Of a stretch of 64,000 nucleotides of DNA, positions 37,738-47,617 are shown one piece after another. The stretch spans positions 618,421 through 682,420 of the forward strand of contig JADJOY010000001.1 of the NCBI GenBank assembly GCA_016713535.1. Reading direction: 5' to 3'. The stretch is from JADJOY01 sp016713535 [NCBI: Deltaproteobacteria bacterium]. Its GTDB lineage: Bacteria; JADJOY01. The position numbers were made by a program, and so were the translations under genes. Each line of letters opens with the position of its first letter. Within the stretch, counting starts at the first letter, position 1. The notes beneath the pieces are model-generated. The model saw nothing but the letters and a program-made list of their open reading frames with translations. It did no database searches and had not been told where the DNA came from.

Positions 37738-37826
37738 TTTGCCACAAGTTGCCAGCAGGTTTTGCCACAAAAAGTGGTAGAAACGGCCACAAAGCGCCAG
37801 CAGAAATTGCCACAAACTGCCAGTAA
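37738..37826. repeat. AT-rich array of ~22-nt direct repeats
   Basis: Read on the minus strand, about 3.5 units of TTTGTGGCAA-n3-CTGCTGGC occur head to tail (period 22-23); one unit diverges. On the plus strand this shows as GCCACAA four times alternating with GCCAG. Much lower GC than its flanks and no convincing gene. It resembles a protein-binding array or a decaying minisatellite. Confidence 0.6.
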
Positions 37827-37930
37827 GCTGCGCGCGCGAACGGCGAAACCAGGGCATGTAGCACGCCAAATTGCGCGAAATGCCGGCCTTGGGCCGCTCA
37901 CGGAAGCCGAGTGGGCGGTCGACGCGGGCC

Positions 37931-37993
37931 GACGGGGGATGGAACCCCCGTCGCTACGAGGACTTCGTAGCGCGGGGGGCTCCGTCCCCCCGC
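37931..37993 (+). repeat. Three-hairpin repeat element, copy A
   Basis: Three consecutive perfect stem-loops. H1: GACGGGGG (37931-37938), loop ATGGAA, CCCCCGTC (37945-37952). H2: CGCTACGA (37952-37959), loop GGACT, TCGTAGCG (37965-37972). H3: GCGGGGGG (37972-37979), loop CTCCGT, CCCCCCGC (37986-37993). Five bases of the H1 loop can pair with the H3 loop. A second copy lies at 58937-58999. The surrounding stretch has no gene. Confidence 0.7.
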
Positions 37994-38373
37994 GGCGCCT
38001 CGATCGGTCTCGATCTGTTCGCTCGGCGGGATCGGCGGTGGGACGGCGAGGCGTGTCGCCGGCCCGGCAGGAGCGCCGAAGGCGCGGGGGCCCTCCGAGC
38101 GGGGCGGGATGACGCGCCCGAGCGGAATCCCCGACCGCGCCACGCGTGGACTCGTCACCGGGCGCGTCGCGGCGCGACGCCACGAGCGAAGCGAGTGACT
38201 CGGGTGGGCCCCGCGCGGATTCACTCCGCGCGGGGGCTGGAAGGTGCTCGAGCGCGGATCCATTCGTCCGTCTCGCGCCACGAGTGGACTCGTCCCGTGG
38301 CCCGTCGCGGCGGCGACGCAGGCGAGGCGCCTGAGGGAAGCGAGGGTGGGCCCCGCCCGGATTCACCCAGGGC

Positions 38374-38392
38374 GGGGGCTGGAACAGCCCCC
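38374..38392. repeat. GAA-loop hairpin inside the repeat block
   Basis: GGGGGCTG (38374-38381), loop GAA, CAGCCCCC (38385-38392): an eight-bp perfect stem. It is almost identical to the hairpin at 38555-38575 just after the outer-membrane protein gene. Confidence 0.6.
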
Positions 38393-38554
38393 CGAGAAAC
38401 CCAGCGCGGGGGGCTGGAACGTGCTCGAGCGCAGAGCCACTCGGCCGGCTCGCGCCACGATTGGACTCGTCGCTGGGCCCGTCGCAGAGCGACGGCGGCG
38501 AGCCAGGCGAGCCGACTCAGGGGTGGGCCCCGCCCGGATTCACTCCGGGCGGGC

Positions 38555-38575
38555 GGGGGGCTGGAACAGCCCCCC
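38555..38575 (-). terminator. Stem-loop after the outer-membrane barrel gene
   Basis: GGGGGGCTG (38555-38563), loop GAA, CAGCCCCCC (38567-38575). A nine-bp perfect stem seven bases beyond the minus-strand stop codon, so a likely 3' end of that transcript. It is also the last part of repeat unit 3. Confidence 0.55.
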
Positions 38576-38582
38576 GGAAGCC

Positions 38583-40421
38583 TCAGTACATGATCCCGAT
38601 CTGCGGCCGGATGGCGAAGATGTCGTCGCGGTCGGGACCGAAGGTGTCGCCGGTGAACAGGTAGCCGCCCTTCAGCTCCGCCTTCAGGTTGGGATGTGGC
38701 TGCCACACGATGCCCGCGTCGAGCTCGAAGCCGAGGTACGCGGGGTGCGTCACCACCTCGTTGGTGTCGTCCTCGTCGTGGACCAAGAGCGGTGGGTCTT
38801 CGGGGTGAAGCTTGTTGGTGACCAGCGTGATCGGCCGGTTGAGCCACGCGACGAGCGCGCTGGTGTAGATGCTCACCGTGTCGTCGATCTGCCACGCGCC
38901 GGTGAGCTTGCCGTAGGTGGTGTTGATCACCGTGGGCAGCTCGCTCGCCGGGTCGATCGGCCCGGCCACCTGGTAGAGCACCACCGCGACGTCGTACTCC
39001 TGGTCGAACGGGAACGACTGGAACTTGCGGTGGGTGAGGGCGCCTTCGCCCTTCACGTCGTCGACGGCGTCGAGGATCTGCTGGTTGAGCCCGGCGTTCC
39101 CGGCGCCTTCGGGGCCGACCCGCGGCTCGGCGAAGTCGTCGCTGCCGTCGGGCGGCGACGAGTAGCCGACCTCGGTGGTGAACGTGAAACCGTCGGACTT
39201 GTAGCCGCCGCGCACCACGCCGCCGGCGACCAGCACGTCGACGCTCTCGTGGAGGATGTACGGGATGCCGGCCGAGGCGCCGTTCTGGGAGATCGCGATC
39301 GACGCCTCGGGTGAGAAGCCGGTGTCGAGGAGCGAGCTGGCGACGAAGGTCTGGAGGAACTCGGGGAAGCCGTTGCGCGCGTAGTTCTGGGCGTCCTCGA
39401 GGGAGAGGCTGCCGTTCAGCGACTCGACGAAGTCCTCCGACAGGCTCTCGACGAGGTCGTCCTCGAGGGTGTCCTTGTCCTCGCCGGGGATCAGACCGCC
39501 GCGCTGCACCTGGCCGAAGCCGAACACACCCTCGGCCTCGACGAAGAACGGCCCCGAGCCCAGGTGACCGTAGCCGTCGAAGATCACGGCATCTCCGTCC
39601 CACTGCCCGCCGGTCACCCACACCGTGTAGGTGCCGATCTCGTGATCGCCGACCATGCGCCGCGGCGTCACGGTCCCGTCCGTGTACAAGGTCGCCAGCA
39701 CGAACTGCTTCACGTCGTCGGTGGCGCGGCTGATCGAGTTCTCGCTCGCCTGGTCGGCGGCCACCGACCAGATCCAGTGCTCGCTCTTCTCCCACTCGAG
39801 GACGCGCGCGAGGTCGGTCACGAACTGGGCGCGGTCGACGGTGTCGCCGCCCGCGTTGGCACCGTTGCCCTCGACCCCCCACTCGAGATCGGTCGCCGAG
39901 TTGGCGAGGATGCCGAGGCCCCAGTTCGACGGCTGCCGTCCCAGCCGGAGCAACCCGACCGGCGTGGTGATCTCGGCCCACAGGCGCTGGATCTCGACGT
40001 CGTCGACCTCGTTCACGCTCACCGCGTCGCCGATCGAGAAGCTCGACGTGCCCTTGGAGAGCCCGGTCAGGATCGAGGCGCCCGCCTCGTTGTTCCCGAA
40101 CAGCACGTCGTGGAGGACGTTCACCCGCCCCTTCAAGGCGATCGAGTCGCCGAGGGTGATCTGCGGGTCCATCACGAAGCGCTGGTCGAAATACTCGAAG
40201 GTCTGGCCCGCGGGCGTGCGGTCGATCGGGACGCCGTCGTAGTAGTGATAGCGAGCGCGCCACCAGCCGGAGATCGAGAGCTCGGGCTCCGCCGCGCGCG
40301 CCGCCGGCAGCGCGCCGAGCGCGAGCAGCGAGGCGAGGGCGATGAGGCGGGGACGGGCGCTGAGACGGCTTCGTCGGATCCGGGTCACGCGGGGCCTCGG
40401 AGCGAAAGGGGAGGGATGCAC
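38583..40421 (-). CDS. Outer-membrane beta-barrel protein, alginate-export/porin-like
   Basis: 612 residues with an N-terminal signal (LIALASLLALGALPAARAAE). The mature protein has barrel-type strands: SGWWRARYHYYDGVPIDRTP, FDQRFVMDPQITLGDSIALK, WAEITTPVGLLRLGRQPSNW. The acidic loop EDKDTLEDDLVESLSEDFVE is a likely extracellular or periplasmic insert. It ends IRPQIGIMY with a terminal aromatic residue, the usual beta-barrel sorting signature. The opening strands and the LGRQPSNWG motif recall alginate-export-type (AlgE-like) barrels. The substrate is unknown. The ceramidase-like lipoprotein gene lies 46 bases upstream on the same strand, so an operon is likely. Confidence 0.72.
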   Translation of the reverse strand: MHPSPFAPRPRVTRIRRSRLSARPRLIALASLLALGALPAARAAEPELSISGWWRARYHYYDGVPIDRTPAGQTFEYFDQRFVMDPQITLGDSIALKGRVNVLHDVLFGNNEAGASILTGLSKGTSSFSIGDAVSVNEVDDVEIQRLWAEITTPVGLLRLGRQPSNWGLGILANSATDLEWGVEGNGANAGGDTVDRAQFVTDLARVLEWEKSEHWIWSVAADQASENSISRATDDVKQFVLATLYTDGTVTPRRMVGDHEIGTYTVWVTGGQWDGDAVIFDGYGHLGSGPFFVEAEGVFGFGQVQRGGLIPGEDKDTLEDDLVESLSEDFVESLNGSLSLEDAQNYARNGFPEFLQTFVASSLLDTGFSPEASIAISQNGASAGIPYILHESVDVLVAGGVVRGGYKSDGFTFTTEVGYSSPPDGSDDFAEPRVGPEGAGNAGLNQQILDAVDDVKGEGALTHRKFQSFPFDQEYDVAVVLYQVAGPIDPASELPTVINTTYGKLTGAWQIDDTVSIYTSALVAWLNRPITLVTNKLHPEDPPLLVHDEDDTNEVVTHPAYLGFELDAGIVWQPHPNLKAELKGGYLFTGDTFGPDRDDIFAIRPQIGIMY

Positions 40422-40467
40422 CGCCCGGAGGCGGTGCCCGCTACGAACGAGAGCCTCGATCCCGGAC

Positions 40468-43119
40468 TCACGGCCCCACGCTCACCGACCGGAAGACCTG
40501 AGCGCCCGTGTTGCCGAAGTCGTCTTCCACGTCGAGATGCACGTCGTAGGTGCCTGCGTCGAGCGGCGAGGGTAGGTCTCCGTTCCCGTCGGAGTCAAGC
40601 GTTCCCGAGGCCTCGAGCGAGGCGCCAGCGCTGCTCGTGAACGTCGCGTGATAGGTGAGTCGCGCCGGGCTCTCCGGCAGGCTTCGGAAGGCGCTCGGCT
40701 TGTTCGGTCCCGGCGCCGGCGGCACCACCGGGTAGCGCGCGTCGAGGGCGATCGTCGCCGCGCCCAGCGAGACGTCGGCGATCGTGATCGCCGTCGTCGG
40801 CACGACCTCGAACTCTTCGCTCACCAGCTCGTACGGCTCGCCGCCGTAATACGGCACGTCGTCTCTCTGCTGTCCGCCGTCGTAGTTCACGCCCTGCACG
40901 CGGATGCGGAAGGTGCCCGCGGCGTCGTGCTCGGTGAGCTCCCAGTGCAGCGACCACAGGTGCGGGTTGGCGGGGTCGGTCTCGTCCCAGTCGTAGACGA
41001 GGATCGTCTCGTAGGCGCTCTCGTCGAGGACCCGGCCGCCGGGTAGCCGCGTCGGCGCCCAGCTCCCGTCCGCGGCGCGGTGCTCGCCCACCGCGTGCGG
41101 AGTGTCGACGATCGGATCGCCGCCCAGGAACCGGATCGCGATCTCGCCGAACCGCGCCGTGGTGACCGGCTGGGTCACCACCCGCACCGACGGCGAGCGG
41201 CTCGGCTTGGGCGGCAGGTACGGCACGGGATCGGTGGTGGGGATCGGCGGACCCGGGTCGACCGGCTGGTCGTTCCACACCAGCTTGGCGAGCTCGAGCT
41301 CGCGCCCGCGCACGAACTCGCCCCACAGCGGCCCCCACGGGTTGATCTGGATCTCCCGCGAGCCACCCAGCACCCAGTCCTCTTGATTGAGGATGTAGCC
41401 GTTGTGGTCGGTCGTGTAGCCGAGCACGATCGCGTCGTCGAAGGTCACGCCCGGGATGGCGAGGGCGAGCTTGCGGCGAGTCTCGAACGACCACGGCGTG
41501 GTCGGCTCACCGGGTGCTCCGAGCAGCACCAGGTCGCGGGTGGCCGCGCGTCCCGCGCCGAGCGTCGTGACCGGCACGCCCTCGAGCGTGAAGAGCCCCG
41601 CCTTGGCGTAGAAGAGAAAGCCCGGCTCCTCGTACGGCCCCTGCTCCGGGTTGATCCCGACCACGATGTCGCGCAGCAGGTCGTCGGTGTAGGCGTTGGC
41701 CTGGAAGTCGTCGGTGAGCACGCCGAAGAGCAGGCCCGCGAGGGTCCTCTGGAGCAGCTTCGAGTCGTAGGTCGCGGGACGCGAAAGGCACTGGAACGGC
41801 GTCAGCACGCCAGGGATCGGCGGGATCGGCAGGATGTTGGTGAGGTCCGAGATGATGCCGCAGCCGATCGCGCCGAACGGCGCGTCGAAGTCCGGATAGG
41901 GGTTCCCGGGGCTGTCGTAGCCGAGCCGCTGGCGGTCCTCGCGGAACGTGTAGATCGCCGAGCGCATCCGCGTGGGCGCGCCGGTGGTCTCGATCGAGTC
42001 GAAGAGCCGCGCGATCACCGGCGCCGCGGCGTCGCCGATCCGCTCCATGCCCTGGAAGCCGAGGTTGATCTCGGCGGGCTGGATGTCGCCGGTCGAGCCC
42101 TGGACGTGGACCACCGGTACGCCCAGCCGCTCGCGGGTCTTGGTCTCGATCATCCCGATGACGTCGGTCGAGTAGAAGAGGTTCTTCTGGGTGAGCGCGG
42201 TGCCGTGGATCGGGAAGTTCACGATCGCGAGCTTGGGGGTGCCGTCGGCGCGGTTCACGCGCACCACCACCAGGCGGCGGTCCTTGATGCGCCCGTCGGG
42301 CTGGCCGTCGGGGACGAGGTCGCCGGTGATCGGGTCGGCGCGGCTCGGGTCGGCGTTGTCGACGAGGTCGTCGTCGTTGTTCTCGAAGCGGCGGTCGTGG
42401 AACACGTAGTCGGCGGGATCGAAGTCCCTGTCGAAGCCCACACCGAGGCTCGCCGGCTCGCGGTCACGCATCGCGCGGTCGATCGACTCCGCCGCCGCGC
42501 GCGTGATGCGCGTGAAGATCTCGGGGTTGAACGAGTCGAGCCCGCCGAAGCTCTGGAAGATGAGGTTGTCCCAGAAGCGCCCGCCCGAGGCGTGGGTGTG
42601 GCTCGCGGAGAGGAACATCTTCCCGGCGAGGTCGCGCCCCGAACGCGCCCGCACCAGCCGCAGGATCTCGTCGCTCAGCACGTTGGGAGGCGCGATCATG
42701 TCGATGCGCACCTCGACCACGGTGTCCTCGGCGCCCTCGCCGACCCGCGTCATCGCCACCGTCCGCACCAGCGGCGGCGTGTGGATGCCGATCGAGGGTG
42801 GGATCAGGAACGAGTAGGGACGGGGGCGCTTGTCGCCTTCGGGTGGCGACGGCGCTCCGCCCGAGATCGCCCCGACGAACCCCTCGTAGCGCCCGCCGTA
42901 GCCGGCGAGCCCGACCCCGACCGGAAACGGGATCCGCTCCTCGGCGTAACCAACGTGGAAGCCCGCGGAGAGCGCGGGGTAGGGCTCCACGACCGGGGGA
43001 GGTGTCGTGTGGGACGAACCGTCACACGAGAGCGACGGGCCGAGGGCGATCACGCCCACGACGAAGAGGAGACCCCACGCGAGCGCGTGGCCACGAGGGG
43101 ACTTCGGGAGGGTGGGCAT
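40468..43119 (-). CDS. Neutral/alkaline ceramidase-like lipoprotein
   Basis: 883-residue exported hydrolase. ATG 43119 gives a signal ending in lipobox SLSC (LGPSLSCDGSS). Ceramidase-superfamily landmarks in order: AGFHVGYAEERIPFPVGVG-type start, FLSASHTHASGGRFWDN (zinc His pair), NFPIHGTALTQKNLFYSTD and HVQGSTGDIQPAEINLG (the conserved GD-P loop), then IVLGYTTDHNGYILN. An immunoglobulin-like C-terminal domain ends near TYDVHLDVEDDFGNTG. Neutral ceramidases hydrolyse the amide bond of ceramides; whether this one uses sphingolipids or another amide lipid cannot be told. It probably forms an operon with the downstream barrel. Confidence 0.78.
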   Translation of the reverse strand: MPTLPKSPRGHALAWGLLFVVGVIALGPSLSCDGSSHTTPPPVVEPYPALSAGFHVGYAEERIPFPVGVGLAGYGGRYEGFVGAISGGAPSPPEGDKRPRPYSFLIPPSIGIHTPPLVRTVAMTRVGEGAEDTVVEVRIDMIAPPNVLSDEILRLVRARSGRDLAGKMFLSASHTHASGGRFWDNLIFQSFGGLDSFNPEIFTRITRAAAESIDRAMRDREPASLGVGFDRDFDPADYVFHDRRFENNDDDLVDNADPSRADPITGDLVPDGQPDGRIKDRRLVVVRVNRADGTPKLAIVNFPIHGTALTQKNLFYSTDVIGMIETKTRERLGVPVVHVQGSTGDIQPAEINLGFQGMERIGDAAAPVIARLFDSIETTGAPTRMRSAIYTFREDRQRLGYDSPGNPYPDFDAPFGAIGCGIISDLTNILPIPPIPGVLTPFQCLSRPATYDSKLLQRTLAGLLFGVLTDDFQANAYTDDLLRDIVVGINPEQGPYEEPGFLFYAKAGLFTLEGVPVTTLGAGRAATRDLVLLGAPGEPTTPWSFETRRKLALAIPGVTFDDAIVLGYTTDHNGYILNQEDWVLGGSREIQINPWGPLWGEFVRGRELELAKLVWNDQPVDPGPPIPTTDPVPYLPPKPSRSPSVRVVTQPVTTARFGEIAIRFLGGDPIVDTPHAVGEHRAADGSWAPTRLPGGRVLDESAYETILVYDWDETDPANPHLWSLHWELTEHDAAGTFRIRVQGVNYDGGQQRDDVPYYGGEPYELVSEEFEVVPTTAITIADVSLGAATIALDARYPVVPPAPGPNKPSAFRSLPESPARLTYHATFTSSAGASLEASGTLDSDGNGDLPSPLDAGTYDVHLDVEDDFGNTGAQVFRSVSVGP

Positions 43120-43575
43120 GGGCGGTTCCGCTGGTTCGGGGGCTCGCGCGCGACCGGGTCCTAGCAAGAGCGAGTCCCCGGCGCCCGGCGCCGCCGGAGA
43201 TCGGTCGGCGTCGGTGCGGAGCCTCGGCTGGGGAACGCGAGCGGCTCGGGAGCTCGCTTGCTGCGCGGGCGCGGCGCTGGCGAGAGCGGCTCGCTCGCCG
43301 GGCCCCGTGGGCTGCGCTCGGCTGGCCTCCAGCCGCTGGCGCTGCCCTGCCTCCTTCTTGTGCATCGAGTGCCGAGAGATTGGGCGGGAGAGGGAGGCGG
43401 CGCCGATCGCGCGTTCCGGCTAGCCAGTGCTCACCGAGCGCTTGCCCGACGGTTGTAGGGCCCGGGGTGGGCACTGTCAACCGCGATGGGGCATCGCGCC
43501 GAGGGTATGGCGTTTGCTAATAGTTTCGGGCGGCATTGCAGTTGGTCCCATCGGACCACCGAGCCCACCGCCCAC
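43120..43575. other. Divergent intergenic region
   Basis: 456 bases between the ceramidase-like gene and the GAF kinase. No gene is convincing. The only clear structure is TGGTCC-CATC-GGACCA (43543-43558), a perfect inverted repeat 18 bases before the kinase start, usable as an operator or leader hairpin. No good promoter match is seen. Confidence 0.4.
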
Positions 43576-45334
43576 ATGAAGCCGCGCTCCCGACCGAAGA
43601 CCACCGACGAGCTGCTCTCCGCCAACGCGGAGCGAACCGAGGCGCTTCGTAGCCAGCTTCGCCGGCTGGGGGTGCTCTACCACGTCACCCGCGTGGTGAC
43701 GCAGACCCACGAGCCGAACGAGGCGCTGCAGGCCACCCTCGACGAGGTCATGACCGCGACGGGCGCCACCAGCGGCTCGATCGCGCTCGTCGACCCGGTC
43801 AGCGGCGACCTCCGGGTCCACGTCCACCGCGGCTTCGCCGGACGCAAGATCGAGCGCTGCATCCTCCACCCCGGCGAAGGCATCACCGGCTGGGTGGCGC
43901 AGAAGGGCCGCTCGGCGCTGGTCCCCGACGTCCGCAGCGAGCGGCGCTACGTGCAGATCGACGCGCGCATCCGCGCCGAGCTCGCGGTGCCGATCCGCGA
44001 CGGCGACACCGTGCTCGGAGTCATCAACGTCGACCACACCCGGGTCGCCGCCTTCGACCAGCGCGACCTCGAGATGCTCGAGGCCGTCGCGACCCAGGCC
44101 GCCGGCGTGTTGCGGGTGGCGCGCCTGATCCGGGCCCTCGAGAGCCGCACCCGCGCCCTCGAGCAGATGACCGCGCTGGGGCGCAGCCTGGTCGAGACCC
44201 TCGAGCCGCAGGAGGTCTTCCAGCGCATCGCCGCGGCGGCGCGCGAGCTGCTCGACGCGCGCCTCGCGAGCCTCTACCTCCTCGACGAGAGCGGCCTCGA
44301 GCTCAAGAAGGTGTCGTCCGACGGGCCACGCTGGCGCGCCGACGAGAAGCCGCTGCCGGTGGTGGGTACGCGCCTCGGCGAGGCGGTCCGCAGCAGCCGT
44401 CCGGTGCGAGTGCGCAACGTCGCCGAGGACGCGGTCTTCCGCGCCAGAGCAGGCCCGCCAGGCGGGGCTGGTGTCGCTGCTCGCAGTGCCGGTGCTGGAT
44501 CGCGATCAGCCGCTCGGCGTGCTCGCCGTCTACACCGAGCGCGAACGCGGCTTCGGCGCCGACGACGAGAACGTCCTCGCGGCGCTCGCCACCCAGGCGG
44601 CGATCGCGATCCGCGCCGCGCACATGCACGAGGGCGCCTGCGCGCGCAAGAGGAGCGCAACCGCCAGGAACGGCTGGTGCTGCTCGGCGTGCTCGCCGCC
44701 GAGGTCGCCCACGAGGTGCGCAACCCGCTCTCGGTGATGACGCTGCTCGTCCACAGCCTGCGCGAGTCGCTGCCCGACGGTGACGCGCGCCTCGAGGACG
44801 TGCGGGTGCTGCGCGAGAAGATCGCGCACCTCGACCAGCTCACCGGGCGGATCCTCGGCATCGCGCGCTCGCGCCCGGCCGAGTTCGGGATCCACTCGCT
44901 CGGCGATCTCGCGAAGGACGTGGTCGAGTTCGTGCGCCCGCGCCTCGAGCGCAGCAACATCCGCATCGCCGTCGAGGTCGAGGACGACCTGCCGTTCGCG
45001 CGCGTGGTGCGCACCGAGCTCGAGCAAGCGCTCCTCAACCTGCTGCTCAACGCGCAGCAGGCGATGCCGGGCGGCGGACGTCTCACGGTCCGCGTCCACC
45101 AGCGGGTCGCCAAGGGCGAGGAGCCGATGCTCGCGATCTCGGTGGCCGACAGCGGTGTCGGCATCGACCCGGCGACGCGGGTGCGCATCCTCGAGCCGTT
45201 CTTCACCACCCGGGACGGAGGAACGGGGCTCGGTCTCTCGGTGGTCCACCGCATCGTCGCCGAGCACGGTGGAACGCTCCGCATCCGTTCCAAGCTCGGC
45301 AAAGGCTCGACGTTCGTGATCGAGGTACCGGCGC

Positions 45335-45345
<11 letters not shown>
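43576..45345 (+). CDS. GAF-domain sensor histidine kinase, two compensating frameshifts
   Basis: About 589 residues, soluble. ATG 43576 (MKPRSRPKTTDELLSANAER), a coiled start, then GAF1 (about 45-190, SIALVDPVSGDLRVHVHRGF). GAF2 (about 200-355) is partly out of frame between about 44449 and 44640, where LLAVPVLDRDQPLGVLAVYT and FGADDENVLAALATQAAIAI are read one base away. HisKA has His379 in AAEVAHEVRNPLSVMTLLVH; HATPase follows with NLLLNAQQAM, DSGVGI, FEPFFTT-like LEPFFTTRDG and GTGLGLSVVH. It overlaps the regulator start by 11 bases. The ligand is unknown; an intracellular signal is expected because there is no membrane segment. Confidence 0.86.
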
Positions 45346-46744
<1,399 letters not shown>

Positions 46745-46786
46745 CGCGGGGCCGGCTCGGCCGGCGGGTGGGCCCAGGGCCCGCCC

Positions 46787-47617
46787 CTACAGTTGGTCCC
46801 GTACCGCCCGCGGTTCCACGGCGGTCGACGCGGCCCGCGGGCGACGTCGCGCGGGGTGCGCCGGCTCGCCGTGGGCGCCGCCGAACGTACCCGGCGCATC
46901 GGCGGGCGGGCGCAGGCCCCGCCCCTACGAATTGGTCCCGTACCGCCCGCGGTTCCACGGCGGTCGACGCGGCCCGTGGGTCGACGTCGGGCGGGGTGCG
47001 CCGGCTCGCCGTGGGCGCCGCCGAACGTACCCGGCGCATCGGCGGGCGGGCGCAGGGCCCGCCCCTACGAATTGGTCCCGTACCGCCCGCGGTTCCACGG
47101 CGGTCGACGCGGCCCGTGGGTCGACGTCGGGCGGGGTGCGCCAGCTCGCCGTGGGCGCCGCCAAACGTACCCGGCGCATCGGCGGGTGGGCGCAGGGCCC
47201 GCCCTACGAATTGGTCCCACCGCCCGCGGTTCCGGCGTCGACGGGCCCGCGGGCGACGTCGGGCGGGGTGCGCCGGCTCGCCGTGGGCGCCGCCGAACGT
47301 ACCCGGCGCATCGGCGGGCGGGCGCAGGGCCCGCCCCTACGAATTGGTCCCGTACCGCCCGCGGTTCCACGGCGGTCGACGCGGCCCGTGGGTCGACGTC
47401 GGGCGGGGTGCGCCGGCTCGCCGTGGGCGCCGCCGAACGTGCCCGGCGCATCGGCGGGCGGGCGCAGGGCCCGCCCCTACGAATTGGTCCCGTACCGCCC
47501 GCGGTTCCACGGCGGTCGACGCGTCCGTGGGTCGACGTCGGGCGGGGTGCGCCGGCTCGCCGTGGGCGCCGCCGAGCGTGCGCGGCGCATCGGCGGGCGG
47601 GCACCTGGGCCCGCTAC
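46787..47617. repeat. Six tandem ~138-bp repeats with REP-like hairpins
   Basis: CCCCTAC-type boundaries recur at 46787, 46925, 47065, 47204, 47337, 47477 and 47614, giving periods of 138, 140, 139, 133, 140 and 137. Each unit has a GC hairpin (GGCGGGC, short loop, GCCCGCC), CTACGAATTGGTCCC, CCGCGGTTCC and GCGCCGCCGAACGTACCCGG. Unit lengths are not multiples of three and vary, so long open frames across it are accidental. The array begins 42 bases after the regulator stop and ends inside the ABC ATPase frame. Confidence 0.9.

Larger units (their letters stand above)
38137..38582. repeat. Three imperfect repeats (137-178 bp) with structured cores
   Basis: Units begin with CGCCACG-n-TGGACTCGTC near 38137, 38274 and 38452. 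Each contains GTGGGCCCCGC, a stem with a GATTCAC loop, GCGGGGG and CTGGAA. The GATTCAC stems are CCGCGCGGA/TCCGCGCGG in unit 1, a shorter CCGCCC/GGGCGG form in unit 2 and CCCGCCCGGA/TCCGGGCGGG in unit 3. No open reading frame in this stretch looks like a gene. Confidence 0.7.

Noticed and set aside
37671-38582. CRISPR array or integron-type cassette array
   Set aside because: The repeats here are either too degenerate and without spacers (22-nt array) or too long and hairpin-rich (137-178 bp units). There are no cas or integrase genes in the window.
38221-40263. 680-codon minus-strand frame overlapping the barrel gene
   Set aside because: Arg/Ala-rich out-of-frame reading of the barrel gene plus repeats. 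The barrel frame has a signal peptide and strand pattern, this one does not.
43543-43558. TTGGTCCC shared between the inverted repeat before the GAF kinase and every unit of the 46.8-47.6 kb array
   Set aside because: Considered as a binding site of the NtrC-type regulator lying between them. The array has only half-sites, and similar TGGTCCC strings occur elsewhere in this GC-rich window, so the match is too short to support the idea.
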